This document shows positions 42,457 to 51,778 of a stretch of DNA of 64,000 nt, piece after piece. Made by a program: the position numbers and the translations under genes. Numbering within the stretch: position 1 is the stretch's first letter; every line of letters starts with the position of its first letter. The stretch comes from Brumimicrobium glaciale (GTDB lineage: Bacteria; Bacteroidota; Bacteroidia; Flavobacteriales_D; Crocinitomicaceae). The stretch lies in the NCBI RefSeq assembly GCF_004152935.1, contig NZ_SETE01000002.1:62001-126000 (forward strand). The letters are read 5' to 3'. Below the pieces are notes generated by a model. The model saw only the letters and a list, made by a program, of their open reading frames with translations, was not told the DNA's origin and did not search any database.

Positions 42457-43614
42457 TTACTTCTTTAAAAACTTCAAAGCTGTTCCATTTTCGAATTTCA
42501 ATAGGTACAATCCATTATTTAAACCTTGAACATCTAATTTTTCATTCTCTTTAATAACTGCATCAAAAACTTTAACTCCTAAAACAGTATAAACAGAAAC
42601 ATTTTCTGATTTTGTAATTCCATTTATTTGTATAAAGTCACTTGCAGGGTTAGGGTAGAGGTTTATTGCTTGAATTTCTTTTGCTTTTTCAACTCCTAAA
42701 ACGATTTGACTATTGTAGTTATACGTCGTTCTATCTCCAGGTGTAAAGGCGCTAGTTTGAGTGTCATATTCAAAATATGTTTCCGTTAAAACTTTATTCA
42801 CATGAGGAAATTCTTCAACGAAGTATTCTAATGGAGAAGCCTCTTTAAAAGGATGTGCAAAACTAGATAATTGAGCTGATAGATCGTAAGTGTACTCTGT
42901 CTTAGATTCAATTAATCCATCATAAATATCAGTTTCTTTCAAGCGGTTAAAATTGGCATCTAAATCATAATTTATTAATTCGAACTCTGTCCATATTGAA
43001 CCGTCAAATTCTTCTAGTTTAGTGGAGACGATTTTGTTACTTGAATTGTGAGTGACCATAATTCTCATTACTTCTTCCCATTGTGGTCCAAAATATAATT
43101 CTAATGAAACCTTACTAAGGTTAGTTCCTGTATAAGTTGTTGTAAACCTTGTGTCACTTTCCCATTGTGAGCCATCAAATTCACTAAACTCAACCATTGA
43201 GATTCTAGAATTAGTATAAGTATAATCTTCTTTTTCTGAGTTTTCCCATTGCGATCCATTCCAATATTGAATCATTGTTTGGCTTACTTTTCCTTCAGAA
43301 TTGTAAGTATAAGTTGTTTTTTGCGTCTCTTCGAATTGACTTATTCCGTCCCAATCACTTTCAATCTGCTCAGAAACTTTATTGATTGAGTTATAAGTGT
43401 AAGTGGTTTTAGAATTTTCGGACCAACCAGAAATTGTCCATTGAAAATTTGTCGCTGCTAAAAGATTCTTGTTGTTGTCATATTCATAGTCAGTTCCATA
43501 AGATTTTTCCCATGAAACACCATCGAAATATTCCTCTACGGAAGATTCTAATTTTGTCTGTCCATTCACCGTGAAGGAAAGAATTGCTAAAATAAAAAGT
43601 ATAGATTTTTTCAT
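42457..43614 (-). CDS. T9SS-sorted secreted protein, paralogue 2 of 4
   Basis: A 385-residue protein with a signal peptide (MKKSILFILAILSFTVNGQ) and the same architecture as the 40087 gene: W/Y-rich repeats over residues 20-280 (SEFDGSQWESDTRFTTTYTG) and a type A sorting domain (INLYPNPASDFIQINGITK). The last 60 codons and the terminator are almost identical to paralogue 1, suggesting recent duplication or gene conversion of the 3' end while the repeats diverged. Confidence 0.85.
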   Translation of the reverse strand: MKKSILFILAILSFTVNGQTKLESSVEEYFDGVSWEKSYGTDYEYDNNKNLLAATNFQWTISGWSENSKTTYTYNSINKVSEQIESDWDGISQFEETQKTTYTYNSEGKVSQTMIQYWNGSQWENSEKEDYTYTNSRISMVEFSEFDGSQWESDTRFTTTYTGTNLSKVSLELYFGPQWEEVMRIMVTHNSSNKIVSTKLEEFDGSIWTEFELINYDLDANFNRLKETDIYDGLIESKTEYTYDLSAQLSSFAHPFKEASPLEYFVEEFPHVNKVLTETYFEYDTQTSAFTPGDRTTYNYNSQIVLGVEKAKEIQAINLYPNPASDFIQINGITKSENVSVYTVLGVKVFDAVIKENEKLDVQGLNNGLYLLKFENGTALKFLKK

Positions 43615-43664
43615 AGTATTTGATTTAATTACGTTTTTTTAAAGGTTTTGTTTTTTAGTGAAAG

Positions 43665-43767
43665 CTACCTGCCTTAGGCTTTAATTCACTTGCTTATTTC
43701 TTATAATAAGCTTGCATAACATCATTTTTTAAAAATGGTTATGCTTTGTTTAGTAGTGTTTTACATC
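43665..43767 (-). promoter_or_regulatory. Conserved 5' leader of T9SS paralogue 2
   Basis: Matches 41291-41387 in order and spacing. It contains the dyad GCATAAC/GTTATGC (43714-43720 and 43738-43744) around an A/T-rich loop, and CCTGCCTTAGG near the gene. The rest of the 43615-44021 gap shows no gene. Confidence 0.35.
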
Positions 43768-44021
43768 TTTTTATTTCAATTGTTTAAACGAAATTACAAT
43801 TAATTATTATTATTCCAATAATTAAAATTTCATGAGTAGAAGATTTTATAAACTGACCTTTATTTTTCTTAAAAATAAGGAGTAAAACAATTCGAGTTCT
43901 TTTTAAAATACCGTTAAAAACTTCCGATTAATTATGAATCAAATCATTCCTAAAGTTATAATTATAGAAAGAAATCCATCCAAATAGAAGTAATGCGTAT
44001 TTCTAAAAAAAATTAGAATTC

Positions 44022-45185
44022 TTACTTTTTCAAAAACTTCAAAGCTACTCCATTCTCAAATTTCAATAGATAAAGTCCTTTCGATAATCCTTCTATATTT
44101 ATTTTATCACCCTCATTAGTTACAGTATCAAAAGCTTTAACTCCTAAAACAGTATAAACAGCAACGTTTTCTGAATTGGTAATTCCAGAAATTTGAATGT
44201 ATTCGTTAGCAGGGTTAGGATAGAGATTGATATTTTGAATTTCCATATTGCTTTTTGTGCTTAGAAATAAAGAATCAGTATAGTCATATCTTACTCTATC
44301 AATAATATAAGCTGAATTGGTTTGTGTATCAAAACCATAGGTAGTATTGTTTAAAATTTTACTTACATAGGGAAAGGTTTCGAAAATATAATCTATTCCT
44401 GTTTTGTCCTTAAAAGGATGTTGATAATCTGAGAGCTGCGCCGTGAAGTCATAGTTGTATTGTGAATCAAAATCAAAATATCCTTCTTCAAAAGAGATTT
44501 CATTTAATAGATTCAAATTATTGTCGAAATCATAATTAACCTTTTCATATTCAACATATCCAGTTCCATCAAAAGACTCTGAAATAACACTTGAAATTTG
44601 ATTATTTGAATTGTAAGAAAATAAAATTCGCCAAGATAATTCCCAATCCGTACCATTGTGATCTTCGATTATTACTTGATTTAACCTATTCCCTATATAT
44701 GTCAAGGTAGATTTCTCTTTAAGATACCATTGATTTCCATTGTAATGACTTAATAGACTGGTCGCTAATTTTGTACCGTTATAGGTAAATTCCGTTTTTC
44801 CAGAAACAACATATTGACCGCTTGTATTCATCATTATGTCTAGAAATTGGGTCGGTAAACCGTTTGCATTATAAGTGTACTCAGTCTTACTGCCATCAAG
44901 ATATTGTTGAACAATTCCGTTCCAACCTTTCCTCTTTTTTAATGTCACTTTGTTATCATTGTCATAGGTAAAAAAAAGTATATAATTTTTCGCCCAACTA
45001 TTTCCTACCCAATCGTAGTTCGTTTCTTTAATAAGATTATCGTTGCTGTCATATTCATAGTTTTTCCCTCTTATTGTTTCATAAGATGAGCCATGATGTT
45101 TTTCATAAATTGATGATTCTATTTTATTTTGACCAAATAGGCTACAGGCTAGCATTGTAAATGAAAGGAGTAGTGTTTTCTTCAT
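44022..45185 (-). CDS. T9SS-sorted secreted protein, paralogue 3 of 4
   Basis: A 387-residue protein with a signal peptide (MKKTLLLSFTMLACSLFGQ), the same W/Y repeat region (SHYNGNQWYLKEKSTLTYIG) and a type A sorting domain (INLYPNPANEYIQISGIT, ending LKFLKK). It is the most diverged of the first three in the repeat region. It lies upstream of paralogue 2 on the same strand, separated by 407 bases with no gene, so each is a separate transcript. Confidence 0.85.
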   Translation of the reverse strand: MKKTLLLSFTMLACSLFGQNKIESSIYEKHHGSSYETIRGKNYEYDSNDNLIKETNYDWVGNSWAKNYILFFTYDNDNKVTLKKRKGWNGIVQQYLDGSKTEYTYNANGLPTQFLDIMMNTSGQYVVSGKTEFTYNGTKLATSLLSHYNGNQWYLKEKSTLTYIGNRLNQVIIEDHNGTDWELSWRILFSYNSNNQISSVISESFDGTGYVEYEKVNYDFDNNLNLLNEISFEEGYFDFDSQYNYDFTAQLSDYQHPFKDKTGIDYIFETFPYVSKILNNTTYGFDTQTNSAYIIDRVRYDYTDSLFLSTKSNMEIQNINLYPNPANEYIQISGITNSENVAVYTVLGVKAFDTVTNEGDKINIEGLSKGLYLLKFENGVALKFLKK

Positions 45186-45295
45186 AATTATGGATTTTAA
45201 AAAGTGTTTTTAGTTTTTTAAAAACTTCTAAATCATTACTAATCTAGCTAATTAAATTCATTTCTGCTAGTTTTATCTTACAACTTTTTAATATC

Positions 45296-46047
45296 TCAAA
45301 TTTCGCCTTTTTTAATCAAGTTCCTCAACGCATGTTTAATTATCCAAGTCCTTTCTTTACTCATATTTTCCACTTTCCAACTTTCAATAAGTTGAATTCC
45401 AATTTCTTTGTTGTCTTTTAAGATATCATTTATACAATTGGCCACCGATTTCTGAACGTATTTGGATTTATCATCTTTCAAATTATTCAATATTGGAAGT
45501 AGAGGCGCAGGATCTTTTATAAATAAATTAAGCTTTGTAGCCCAAGGTAATCTGGGTCTGCCGCTTTCACTCGCTAAACGCCTGATGTGTTTATTGGAAT
45601 TCTTTGACCATTCTAGCATCTGCTCCATTGTTTTCTCAGGATTTGCTTCAATAAATGGACGAATCGCATATTCTCCAGTATTTCTCTTCGTAATTTCTTC
45701 AATTAAATGCATTGAAGTCTCGAAATCATTTAATCCATATTTCTCAACATATTTTGCAATTGGCATTATCCAATAATAATTGGTAAACATTCCAGTTTCT
45801 TGTTCATTTTCAGGGCCTAATATCTGAGATAGAATATTTGTATTTACATTGAATTCCTTTGTTAAATAATTGGCTAATTCATCCGCTATGACTTCTATTC
45901 GATCTTTTAATTCTAGATTTGGATTTTTTCATCTATTGCCATCACAAAAGATTTCTTATCGAATGTTGAATGAACAAATCCAATTTTATCTGCTAGCATT
46001 TCTGCTAAATCCTTATCAAACCAGTATTTAAGTTTTTTAAATGCCAT
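45296..46047 (-). pseudogene. Frameshifted DNA-alkylation-repair (AlkD/HEAT)-like gene
   Basis: The 3' part (45296-45790, 164 codons from the Met) encodes a HEAT-like domain with RRLASESGRPRLPWATKL, the hallmark of bacterial DNA-alkylation-repair/AlkD-like proteins. Upstream, an ATG at 46045-46047 starts MAFKKLKYWFDKDLAEMLAD in one frame. At a run of six A (45924-45929) the frame must shift by -1 to continue as NPNLELKDRIEVIADELANY into the 3' part. One extra A restores a 250-residue protein. So the gene carries a single-base deletion, a sequencing error, or a slippery-run frameshift. Confidence 0.75.
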
Positions 46048-46176
46048 TCTTAGTTTGTTTCATTTTTTTCTTCAAAATGCATTTTCAATCATTTCCTCAA
46101 ATGATTTTTCTCTAACTACTTTCACAGATAAAAGGAGATTATGTAATAAGTTTTAAATCCATAAGGAGCTCTTTGA

Positions 46177-47055
46177 TTATTCAACATCAATTGAGTCTGA
46201 TTTCAAGGATATTTCATAATTAAATCGCAAAACTTTCAGGTGCCACAATGTTAAACTCTGTTCTGCAATGATGCTTTCATGATTTGGAGAAACAATTAAC
46301 TTGTCTCGAAATGACATTAAGTATTGAGACCAAAGATTGCCTTTTGAGTCGGTGAGTAAAAAATAGAATCCAGCATCGCCAAATTTCCGTCCTGATGAAT
46401 TCAAAATTAGCGCTCCCTTTTCGTCAACACTTGGCGTCATAATCACAGTAGCGTTTCCTTTGGGTAAAGGGAATACTGCTTTTACACAGGTATTTCCAGA
46501 AGGTAGCTTACAGGTGCTATAAACGCCAGAATACACTGTTTGACCACTGGATTTAATGGTTCTGAACCAAATTGTATGCTTCACAAGCTTTGTTTTGGGA
46601 TCAACTAAGGTAATTATTTCACTGCTCAGTGCTTTTGAAGCATTTAAATTTCCAGTCGGAATGTTCAATTGGCTTATTCTACGGCTAAATAATTTATTGA
46701 CGAGTACACCGAAAAATTTAAACAGAGGATTCCATTTAACAGATAATTTCAAGTTGTAATCTGCTGTCTTTTCATAAAAATCAATAACCTTTGTAGAAAG
46801 AGTATTGAACTCATTTTCTGACAAATTCAAATTCATAAAAGGAGAAATTAAACCATGAGAAGTTGTGTTTCTTTGGATGATTAAACCTTCAGATTTAGCG
46901 AATTGAACAATGAAATCGTCGGAAATAGAGCCTAAATCACCAAATGGACCCATTAACCAAGATTCTTCAACTGCATCAATTTTCTTACCCCACAAAATAA
47001 CCCATTGTTGAGTAAACCAATCTTTTAAATTTTGCTTCGGATAAGCTAAACTCAT
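46177..47055 (-). CDS. Hypothetical protein, coupled to CrtA-like gene
   Basis: The start Met at 47053-47055 overlaps the upstream stop as ATGA and gives 292 residues; an earlier in-frame Met at 47100 would overlap more. The protein has no signal peptide or membrane segment. It has a helical N-terminal part and a beta-rich C-terminal part (TIWFRTIKSSGQTVYSGVYS, SVDEKGALILNSSGRKFGD, AGFYFLLTDSKGNLWSQYLM). I recognise no family with certainty. The coupling to the CrtA-like gene suggests the two proteins act together. Confidence 0.6.
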   Translation of the reverse strand: MSLAYPKQNLKDWFTQQWVILWGKKIDAVEESWLMGPFGDLGSISDDFIVQFAKSEGLIIQRNTTSHGLISPFMNLNLSENEFNTLSTKVIDFYEKTADYNLKLSVKWNPLFKFFGVLVNKLFSRRISQLNIPTGNLNASKALSSEIITLVDPKTKLVKHTIWFRTIKSSGQTVYSGVYSTCKLPSGNTCVKAVFPLPKGNATVIMTPSVDEKGALILNSSGRKFGDAGFYFLLTDSKGNLWSQYLMSFRDKLIVSPNHESIIAEQSLTLWHLKVLRFNYEISLKSDSIDVE

Positions 47056-47765
47056 TTGTTTACTTTTATAATTGGAATAATGTTTTTTCGGCCATCCCAT
47101 TCGCCATGTTCCGACAATGATTTAAAACGAAGTGTAGTAAATTCAATATGAAAATCTTTCCTTTTTCTTTCTTTCATCGCTTTTATGTGACGTTCAGGCT
47201 GAGGAACAGAACTGTGCCCATGAACCATATCAGTCATTTCTTTCTGAGATTTCCAAACAGAGAATGTTGAAACTGTTCTAGGCAATTTAATTGAAGCCAA
47301 AGAAAGTGTACTACCAGGATGATCTCGAACCAATCGCTCAACTGGCCTTCCCCAATGAATAAATCGAGGAACTTGAAAAAGCTTCATTCGGGCAATTGTT
47401 ACCGCAACAACAGGAGCACTTGGATCATTTAATTCATCATTTTCCATTGGAATTTTAAATCCTTCAAACTCTCCCCATTGACGTAAAAACTTCAATCTTG
47501 TGTGCCACCCTTTTGATAGAACTTTTCCAAATCCATCATTCTCTAAATAATTAAGTAAATCCTCTTCACTTTTCCATTGAGCAAAAACAATAATCTTTCG
47601 ACTAAAAAATCGAGCAGGAGAGAGCACTTTTGAACCTAAAGTCATAAATGACATGCATTCAATATGAATTAAACCCGAAATATTCTTTGGCTGTGGAGAA
47701 AAAACAAGAATTCTAAACGCTTTGTAGTAAGATGTTTTCACAAGATGATAGGAGAATATACTCAT
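47052..47765 (-). CDS. Spheroidene monooxygenase (CrtA)-like protein
   Basis: A 237-residue soluble protein. SFMTLGSKVLSPARFFSRKI, followed by IVFAQWKSEEDLLNYLEN, and RTVSTFSVWKSQKEMTDM resemble the two ferredoxin-like halves of CrtA-type proteins, which are dimeric alpha/beta barrels; CrtA itself oxidises carotenoids. No other carotenoid gene is present here, so the real substrate is unknown. The assignment is by pattern only. The next gene starts within its stop codon (ATGA), a strong sign of translational coupling. Confidence 0.55.
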   Translation of the reverse strand: MSIFSYHLVKTSYYKAFRILVFSPQPKNISGLIHIECMSFMTLGSKVLSPARFFSRKIIVFAQWKSEEDLLNYLENDGFGKVLSKGWHTRLKFLRQWGEFEGFKIPMENDELNDPSAPVVAVTIARMKLFQVPRFIHWGRPVERLVRDHPGSTLSLASIKLPRTVSTFSVWKSQKEMTDMVHGHSSVPQPERHIKAMKERKRKDFHIEFTTLRFKSLSEHGEWDGRKNIIPIIKVNK

Positions 47766-47954
47766 TGAAAACGCTAATTAGTTGTTTCTGATTCTCAAAT
47801 ATAACACTATTTTATTTCTGTATCTTTGATTAGAGAAGTATAAACGGTAAATGATATGATTAAAAGTATACTATCGATGTATTTACAATTTGTATGATTA
47901 TGGCCTTCTCAAGATTCGATTTAAAATGTTTCCATGTTCCTTTAATAGAAATTA

Positions 47955-47986
47955 AAAAGCATTCAATCCTAGGAATGAATGCTTTT
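47955..47986 (-). terminator. Terminator of T9SS paralogue 4
   Basis: AAAAGCATTCA (47955-47965) pairs with TGAATGCTTTT (47976-47986) around a CCTAGG-containing loop, 15 bases past the stop of the gene at 48001. Confidence 0.8.
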
Positions 47987-48000
47987 CTCAAGTAAAACAA

Positions 48001-49158
48001 TTATTTCTTTAAAAACTTCAACGCAGTTCCATCTTCAAATTTCAATAGATACATTCCATTGTTCAAACCTTTAATATCTAATTTTTCATTCTCATTTATA
48101 ACAGAATCGAAAACCTTCATCCCCAAAACTGAATAAACAGAAACATTCTCGTGTTTTGAAATTCCTTTAACTTGAATAAAGTCATTGGCCGGGTTAGGGT
48201 AGAGGCTTACTTTTTGAATTTGTTGAATATTATCTGTACTCAACACAATATAGTCATTGTAATTGTACGTAGTCTTTTTGTCCTCCTTATATATCCCCGT
48301 TAATGTATCATATTTGAAAGTCGTTTCTTTTAAAATTTTATTCACAAATGGGAAATCTTCATACACATATTCGTTTGGTTTAATTCCTTGAAAAGGATGA
48401 GCATAATTCGCCATTTGAGCAGACAAGTCATAATCATATTCTATTTTAACATGCGCAGAATTTACATCACCAGCATATTTAGAAATGCGGTTAAAATTAG
48501 CATCTAGATTATAATTATATCTGTCAAATTCGGTCCAAACAGAATTAGTACTGGATTCGCCAATAAACTCCTCAACCCTATCATTAGCATCATATGATAA
48601 AATATACCTGTAATCATCTTTCCATTGCGTACCATCAAATGAAGTTAAATCCGCTTGGGTAAGATTGTTTCCTGTATAATTGTTGACTATTTTACTATCA
48701 AAAACCCACTGGTTTGAACTGCGATAACTGTGGTTTACTTGTGAAATATTTGAATTTACATGAGTGATGTCAAACTTTCTTATTTCCTTCCAATTAGATG
48801 CGTATTGGTTATAAACTATATGTTCAATTACTTCTCCAGATGAATTATAAAAGCTTTCACATTTTTCCCAATTTTCTAGTTGACCTAAAGTATTGTTCCA
48901 AACCATTGTAATTTCCTCAAAGATTTTATTTTCGGAATTGTAAGTATAGGTTGTTTTTCCAGAAACTTCGTAATCAGTTCCGCTCCACGAATAATAAGTA
49001 GCCGACGAAAGTTTATTATTAACGTACTCATAATCTACACCTCCTAACTTGTCCCAAGTTGAACCATTATACTCTTCATACACGGAGGATTTTAAACTGT
49101 TTTGACCGTACAAAGAAAAAGAAATCCCAGCCAAAATTAATAGTAGTAAATTTTTCAT
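48001..49158 (-). CDS. T9SS-sorted secreted protein, paralogue 4 of 4
   Basis: A 385-residue protein with a signal peptide (MKNLLLLILAGISFSLYGQ), the W/Y repeat region (SYRSSNQWVFDSKIVNNYTG) and a type A T9SS sorting domain (VSLYPNPANDFIQVKGISK, ending LKFLKK). It is separated from the other three paralogues by the frameshifted AlkD-like gene and the coupled pair. It has its own terminator, closely resembling those of paralogues 1 and 2. Confidence 0.85.
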   Translation of the reverse strand: MKNLLLLILAGISFSLYGQNSLKSSVYEEYNGSTWDKLGGVDYEYVNNKLSSATYYSWSGTDYEVSGKTTYTYNSENKIFEEITMVWNNTLGQLENWEKCESFYNSSGEVIEHIVYNQYASNWKEIRKFDITHVNSNISQVNHSYRSSNQWVFDSKIVNNYTGNNLTQADLTSFDGTQWKDDYRYILSYDANDRVEEFIGESSTNSVWTEFDRYNYNLDANFNRISKYAGDVNSAHVKIEYDYDLSAQMANYAHPFQGIKPNEYVYEDFPFVNKILKETTFKYDTLTGIYKEDKKTTYNYNDYIVLSTDNIQQIQKVSLYPNPANDFIQVKGISKHENVSVYSVLGMKVFDSVINENEKLDIKGLNNGMYLLKFEDGTALKFLKK

Positions 49159-49345
49159 AATAGTATTTTTTAATGTTCACCAACAAAATTAGGACATTTA
49201 TGGGAAGTATAAAAATTTTAATATCAGTAGTTTAACGATAAGTATACAAGTTTAAAGGTTCTTCTGTTTTAGGTCAGCATGTTATTAATTTTGATGAAAA
49301 AACCAAACTCTCCCTAGATTCTACCCCTCTCCCTGAGCGCTAGCT

Positions 49346-50128
49346 CTACTTCATCTCCCCACTAACCCCCAAACCAAACAACGCAAAGTCATATTTACAA
49401 GGATCACTTTCATCCATCTTTCTCAAATTCTCCATCAATTCTTCCAAGGCTTTCCAATCGTCTTGTTTTCTGGTGATTAATCCAAGTGTTCTGGCTACAT
49501 TTCCGGTGTGTACATCAAGCGGAACATAGAGTTCGTTCATTTCAATAGAATTCCAAATACCAAAATCAACGCCTTTTTCATCTTTTCTGACCATCCATCT
49601 CAAGAACATATTCAATCTTTTGGAAGCTGAACCTTTCTCTGGATTAGCAATGTGCTTTTCGCTGCGTTTTTCATGGGGAGTCTCCATAAAAGCCTTGCGG
49701 AAGTTGATGATTCTTTGTTTAACGCCACTTTCATTCGGATTTAATGCAAACCAAGCTTCCAATGAATCATTCTTAGTATAGCAGTCTTTTAAAGCACGAA
49801 GAATAAAATCTAAATCGTCTGTATTAAAAGTCCGGTGAACAAAAGCTTTTTCGGAAAGCATTCCGGTTTCGTAGTTCATCACATAATCGAACGGAGCGTG
49901 ATCCATGATTTCAATCAACTTATTTCCATTGTCGATAATCATCTTTCTTTTTCCCCAAGCGATTAACGCAACGATGAATCCGATGATTTCAATGTCTTGC
50001 TTTTTACGAAAACGATGGGGCAGAAGAACAGGATCGTCTTTAATGAAGTCGACAGTATTAAACTGTTCAACCTTTACATTAAGTAAGTCTGCTATTTCGC
50101 TGAATTTGAGTTTAGATAAATCTTCCAT
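49346..50128 (-). CDS. TIGR02757-family protein
   Basis: A 260-residue cytoplasmic protein matching the TIGR02757/DUF2400 family of Bacteroidota and other bacteria: DPVLLPHRFRKKQDIEIIGF, IVALIAWGKRKMI, HRTFNTDDLDFILRAL, KRLNMFLRWMVRKDEKGVDF, LYVPLDVHTGNVAR and DPCKYDFALFGLG. The family has a helix-hairpin-helix-like character and no proven function. Its start lies within the 3' end of the LolD-like gene (17-base overlap), so the two are an operon. A 187-base gap with a short dyad separates it from the T9SS paralogue. Confidence 0.88.
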   Translation of the reverse strand: MEDLSKLKFSEIADLLNVKVEQFNTVDFIKDDPVLLPHRFRKKQDIEIIGFIVALIAWGKRKMIIDNGNKLIEIMDHAPFDYVMNYETGMLSEKAFVHRTFNTDDLDFILRALKDCYTKNDSLEAWFALNPNESGVKQRIINFRKAFMETPHEKRSEKHIANPEKGSASKRLNMFLRWMVRKDEKGVDFGIWNSIEMNELYVPLDVHTGNVARTLGLITRKQDDWKALEELMENLRKMDESDPCKYDFALFGLGVSGEMK

Positions 50129-50762
50129 CAGCCATTTCTAGTTTGCGGTCAGAAATATCTGCGAGCTGCGTATTGTGTGTTACAATAATGAATGTTTGTC
50201 CGAAATTCTCACGTAAACTAAAGAACAATTGATGTAATTCTTCCGAGTTTTTCGTGTCCAAATTTCCTGAAGGTTCGTCTGCTAAAATCACTTTTGGACT
50301 GTTCATTAATGCACGGGCAACGGCAACTCTTTGTTGTTCTCCACCAGATAATGCAGAAGGTTTGTGATCGTCTCTATTTCTTAAATTTAAAAATGAGAAC
50401 AATTCTTTAGCACGTTTCTCGGCAACACTTTTTTGATCTCCACGAATTAATGCAGGTAAAATAGCATTCTCAATCGCTGTAAACTCAGGCAATAGCTGAT
50501 GAAATTGGAATACAAATCCAATGGATTCATTTCTAAATTGAGCCAATTGTTTTTGGGATAATTCGAATGGAAACTTCTCTCCAACTTGGTAAGATCCTTG
50601 GTCTGGATGTTCCAACGTACCCAAAATTTGGAGTAAAGTTGTCTTCCCGGCACCAGATGAACCAACTATCGAAATTAGTTCGCCTTCTTTAACAGAAATA
50701 TCAATACCTTTGAGTACTTCAACTTGGTCGTATGCCTTGGTAATATTTTTGGCTTGAATCAT
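50112..50762 (-). CDS. lolD: LolD-like ABC transporter ATP-binding protein
   Basis: A 216-residue ATPase. It has Walker A GSSGAGKTT (34-42), a Q-loop in FVFQFHQLLPEF, signature LSGGEQQR, Walker B VILADEPSGNLD and an H-loop in IIVTHN. The FQFHQLLPEFTA sequence is typical of LolD and MacB-type ATPases, which drive lipoprotein release from the inner membrane (LolD with LolC/E) or related MacB-type processes. No permease gene is adjacent, as is usual for LolD in this phylum. The downstream gene overlaps it by 17 bases. Confidence 0.85.
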   Translation of the reverse strand: MIQAKNITKAYDQVEVLKGIDISVKEGELISIVGSSGAGKTTLLQILGTLEHPDQGSYQVGEKFPFELSQKQLAQFRNESIGFVFQFHQLLPEFTAIENAILPALIRGDQKSVAEKRAKELFSFLNLRNRDDHKPSALSGGEQQRVAVARALMNSPKVILADEPSGNLDTKNSEELHQLFFSLRENFGQTFIIVTHNTQLADISDRKLEMADGRFI

Positions 50763-50827
50763 AGGAGGACGAAAATAATATTTAATTTGTGTATAAACTG
50801 GAATTAACTTAAATTTGTTGACGAGAT

Positions 50828-51778
50828 ATGGAAAATTTTGAACAACAATATCCCCAAAAGCCGATTTTAATGAAACGGAAGAGCAGTGGTCACATCTCTG
50901 TGACTATTCTTTCTATGGTTATTTTCGCAATTACTTTTTCGCTAATTCTAGATGATTACTACCTGATAGCTATATTGTTAGGTGTTTTATTATTTCATGA
51001 ATTAGGGCATTTTCTAATGATGAAATTATTCAATTACGAAGATCTCAACATGCTATTTATTCCATTTATGGGAGCGATGGTCTCTGGTCGAAAGAAAGAA
51101 TATTCACAAGTTGAAAGTTCATTGATGGTGATTGCCGGACCTTTACCTGGAATTATTCTGGGTGCATTTCTTTTACTTTATGGTTGGGACGAACCTTCGT
51201 CTTTATTTATTCAGTTGGGAGTGATTCTTATTTTACTGAATGTCATGAATTTGATTCCAATTGACCCTTTAGATGGTGGACAATTAATGCGCATTTTATT
51301 CTTTAATAATTATGAATTTGCACAATTGATTTTTACTGCAGCTTCTTCGTTAGCTATTGCTGGAGTTGGATTGTATTTTAATTCATGGTTAATGATCATT
51401 TTCGGATTGTTACTCGGATTCCGAATTAAGAACAAGCACAAACTTTATTTGATTCGCAAGGACATGAAGGATGATGAAATTCAATATGAATCCAATTATG
51501 ATGACATTTCAAACAAGACTTATTCTAGAATAAAACGCATAATCATTGAACATACACCTGTTTTAAACGATATAGAAGAACATAACCAAGAAGACAGATA
51601 TAATCAAATCGTAGCCAAGCAAGTAGAAGGTGTTTTGTTTCCGCCAACAAAGAAAGATGCATCTGTATTTTTTAAAATATTTATGATGATTCTATGGGCT
51701 GGAGGAATTTTCCTTTCCGCTTATGCTGCTGCCTCAATCGAATTCAATTCAATAATCAATGCGTTTCAAAATAGGTGA
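50828..51778 (+). CDS. Site-2 protease-like M50 family membrane metalloprotease
   Basis: A 316-residue protein with about five transmembrane helices. The zinc-binding motif HELGH is at 57-61, and the third ligand is in NLIPIDPLDGGQLMR (Asp149). S2P proteases cut transmembrane segments of substrates such as anti-sigma factors or remnants of signal peptides. The C-terminal 100 residues form a soluble basic domain and a final helix. It overlaps the Smr gene by 20 bases on the same strand, so both are in one operon. The physiological target is unknown. Confidence 0.88.
   Translation: MENFEQQYPQKPILMKRKSSGHISVTILSMVIFAITFSLILDDYYLIAILLGVLLFHELGHFLMMKLFNYEDLNMLFIPFMGAMVSGRKKEYSQVESSLMVIAGPLPGIILGAFLLLYGWDEPSSLFIQLGVILILLNVMNLIPIDPLDGGQLMRILFFNNYEFAQLIFTAASSLAIAGVGLYFNSWLMIIFGLLLGFRIKNKHKLYLIRKDMKDDEIQYESNYDDISNKTYSRIKRIIIEHTPVLNDIEEHNQEDRYNQIVAKQVEGVLFPPTKKDASVFFKIFMMILWAGGIFLSAYAAASIEFNSIINAFQNR

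Noticed and set aside
47052-47765. A firm carotenoid-pathway assignment for the CrtA-like gene
   Set aside because: No phytoene synthase, desaturase or cyclase gene is in the window; similarity is only by pattern, so the function is left open.
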